Part shown: positions 63,127-64,000 of the stretch, one piece after another
Numbering within the stretch: position 1 is the stretch's first letter
Layout of the letters: every line of letters begins with the position of its first letter
Origin: Clostridium beijerinckii
GTDB lineage: Bacteria > Bacillota > Clostridia > Clostridiales > Clostridiaceae
Length of the DNA: 64,000 bases
Direction of reading: 5' to 3'
NCBI RefSeq assembly: GCF_018223745.1
Contig: NZ_CP073653.1
Span: forward strand, 3,004,001 to 3,068,000
Made by a program: the position numbers and the translations under genes
Notes under the pieces: model-generated
The model's input: the letters and a program-made list of their open reading frames with translations, nothing else
Database searches by the model: none
What the model was told of the DNA's origin: nothing

Positions 63127-63624
63127 ACTATTCCCTCCATTTATAAAAATTAGTTTATATTCATAATTTTATATCTACTGTTCACTGCGTGTACAAACAC
63201 TAGAAATATTTCATTCCTTTATAGTTTATTATTTCAATCATAAACTCTTTATATGTTATCTATATTGAAATAATAAATCTGAACTAAATGCTTACTTAAG
63301 CCTGGAATGTAGAAACTTGATTCCAACATGCGTATTAAAATTGTAAACAGTATAGATATAATTTGTTTAAGCCTTAACATCTATCATTAATGTTACGCTT
63401 TTATTGTAGTTATTATACCATATAATACGAATATGAATACTTTTTTCCATCTTTATACTTTTGATTCTTTTCAAACCAATTGAAAATCATATTATATAAG
63501 TTATAACTTCAAATAGTGTATGTCAGCGACGGACTTAACAAAATTATAATTTACTACAAGATAAAGCTATTTTTATTATACTTTCTGAAATCTTTGCCTT
63601 AATAGGTAGTTCCTAAAGAAGAAA
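63127..63624. other. intergenic region upstream of pepA
   Basis: No gene is seen. It contains a small dyad (TGGAAT/ATTCCA, about 63304-63328) and AT-rich sequence. The pepA promoter should lie here but was not clear. Confidence 0.35.
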
Positions 63625-63662
63625 AAGCACTGCACTAAATATATGAATTTAGCACAATGCTT
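63625..63662 (-). terminator. terminator of the glycerophosphodiesterase gene
   Basis: Hairpin with outer arms AAGCA/TGCTT and inner CTAAAT/ATTTAG, with internal mismatches, followed on the minus strand by TTTTTC. Confidence 0.65.
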
Positions 63663-63695
63663 ATATATAACAAATTTAGTTTACAAGTTTTAGAT

Positions 63696-64000
63696 TTACA
63701 AATTGTTTCTTATTCCCCTTGCTACATCTGGATAATTAGTTATTATTGAATCAACCTTGTTTTTGTATAAAAAGTTCATTTCATCTCCTTCATTAACAGT
63801 CCAAACATGAAGTCGTATATTTTCCTTCTTACATTCTTCTATTAGATTTTCATACTGAAGATTGTAACTACAGGGATGTAATGCAGTTACACCTAATTTT
63901 TTAGCATATTCTAAAATACCTATCCATCCATCACAATATAATAATCCAGTTCTTGCTTTATTATTAAGTTCTTTAATTTTCTTTATTGTATAATGATTGA
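63696..64000 (-). CDS. glycerophosphodiester phosphodiesterase, C-terminal part
   Basis: About 101 codons of the 3' end; the start lies beyond the window. The sequence contains LGVTALHPCSYNLQYENLI, then IRLHVWTVNEGDEMNFLYKN and VDSIITNYPDVARGI. The H-x-W-T-V-N and S-I-I-T-N-Y-P blocks are the last barrel strands of GDPD enzymes, which hydrolyse glycerophosphodiesters to glycerol-3-phosphate and an alcohol. It ends before a terminator hairpin. Whether it is a secreted or a cytoplasmic type cannot be told. Confidence 0.88.
   Translation of the reverse strand, partial: NHYTIKKIKELNNKARTGLLYCDGWIGILEYAKKLGVTALHPCSYNLQYENLIEECKKENIRLHVWTVNEGDEMNFLYKNKVDSIITNYPDVARGIRNNL

Overview
The window is AT-rich (about 30% G+C by eye) with strong AGGAGG ribosome-binding sites, frequent TTG/GTG starts and clostridial-type genes: reverse rubrerythrin, flagellin lysine methylase, PTS/PRD regulation, a TPP enzyme of the acetolactate synthase type, and an Old-Yellow-Enzyme Fe-S flavoenzyme. 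It fits a chromosomal segment of a Clostridium sensu stricto, possibly a solvent-forming species. No rRNA, tRNA or CRISPR array was seen. Almost all genes lie on the minus strand. The plus-strand exceptions are fliB, a DUF5808 protein, a diguanylate cyclase, a secreted DUF4179-like protein and an IS4-type transposase.

Region by region. 1-8 kb is a one-way row of small accessory genes (MerR regulator, two GNAT acetyltransferases, TIGR04076 protein, homocysteine methyltransferase, deaminase, P-loop kinase) mixed with gene remnants: frameshifted membrane protein, C-terminal fragment joined to a methyltransferase tail, HAD start, cupin start. 8-12 kb holds an ECF sigma factor with its anti-sigma factor and a secreted cell-wall-binding protein; the last two share a C-terminal domain. 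12-16.6 kb is an RND efflux pump and adaptor behind a structured leader. 17.4-25.5 kb is one operon: LicR-type regulator, M42 aminopeptidase, PTS IIA-IIB-IIC, M24 peptidase, MalY-type lyase and RDD membrane protein. It resembles the E. coli fry/ypdEF and frv arrangements. 26-35 kb has single genes (fliB, lipase, three GyrI-like effector-binding proteins, truncated EFR1 ferredoxin, YkvA, XRE-TPR regulator). 35-40 kb has reverse rubrerythrin, a diguanylate cyclase, enolase and a DUF523 protein. 40-49 kb is a phosphorelay island of soluble PAS/GAF histidine kinases and response regulators (one HDOD), interrupted by an IS3-family element. 49.8-55.4 kb has a carboxymuconolactone decarboxylase-like protein, a TPP enzyme, a flavoenzyme and a GAF-histidine kinase. 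55.4-64 kb has a long structured leader with a secreted protein, a CPA1 antiporter, an IS4-family insertion, leucyl aminopeptidase and a partial glycerophosphodiesterase.

The most unusual signals are non-coding. A tandem array of hairpin modules (56133-56410) sits in a roughly 420-nt leader, and a related leader on the opposite strand precedes the RND pump (16623-16818). Two 161-bp elements with near-identical terminal inverted repeats (11811-11971 and 20349-20509), plus related shorter copies, look like non-autonomous mobile elements or structured RNAs; one sits inside the PTS-peptidase operon. A third repeat family occurs at about 0.5, 32.5 and 55.8 kb, in two cases at the 3' end of a gene.
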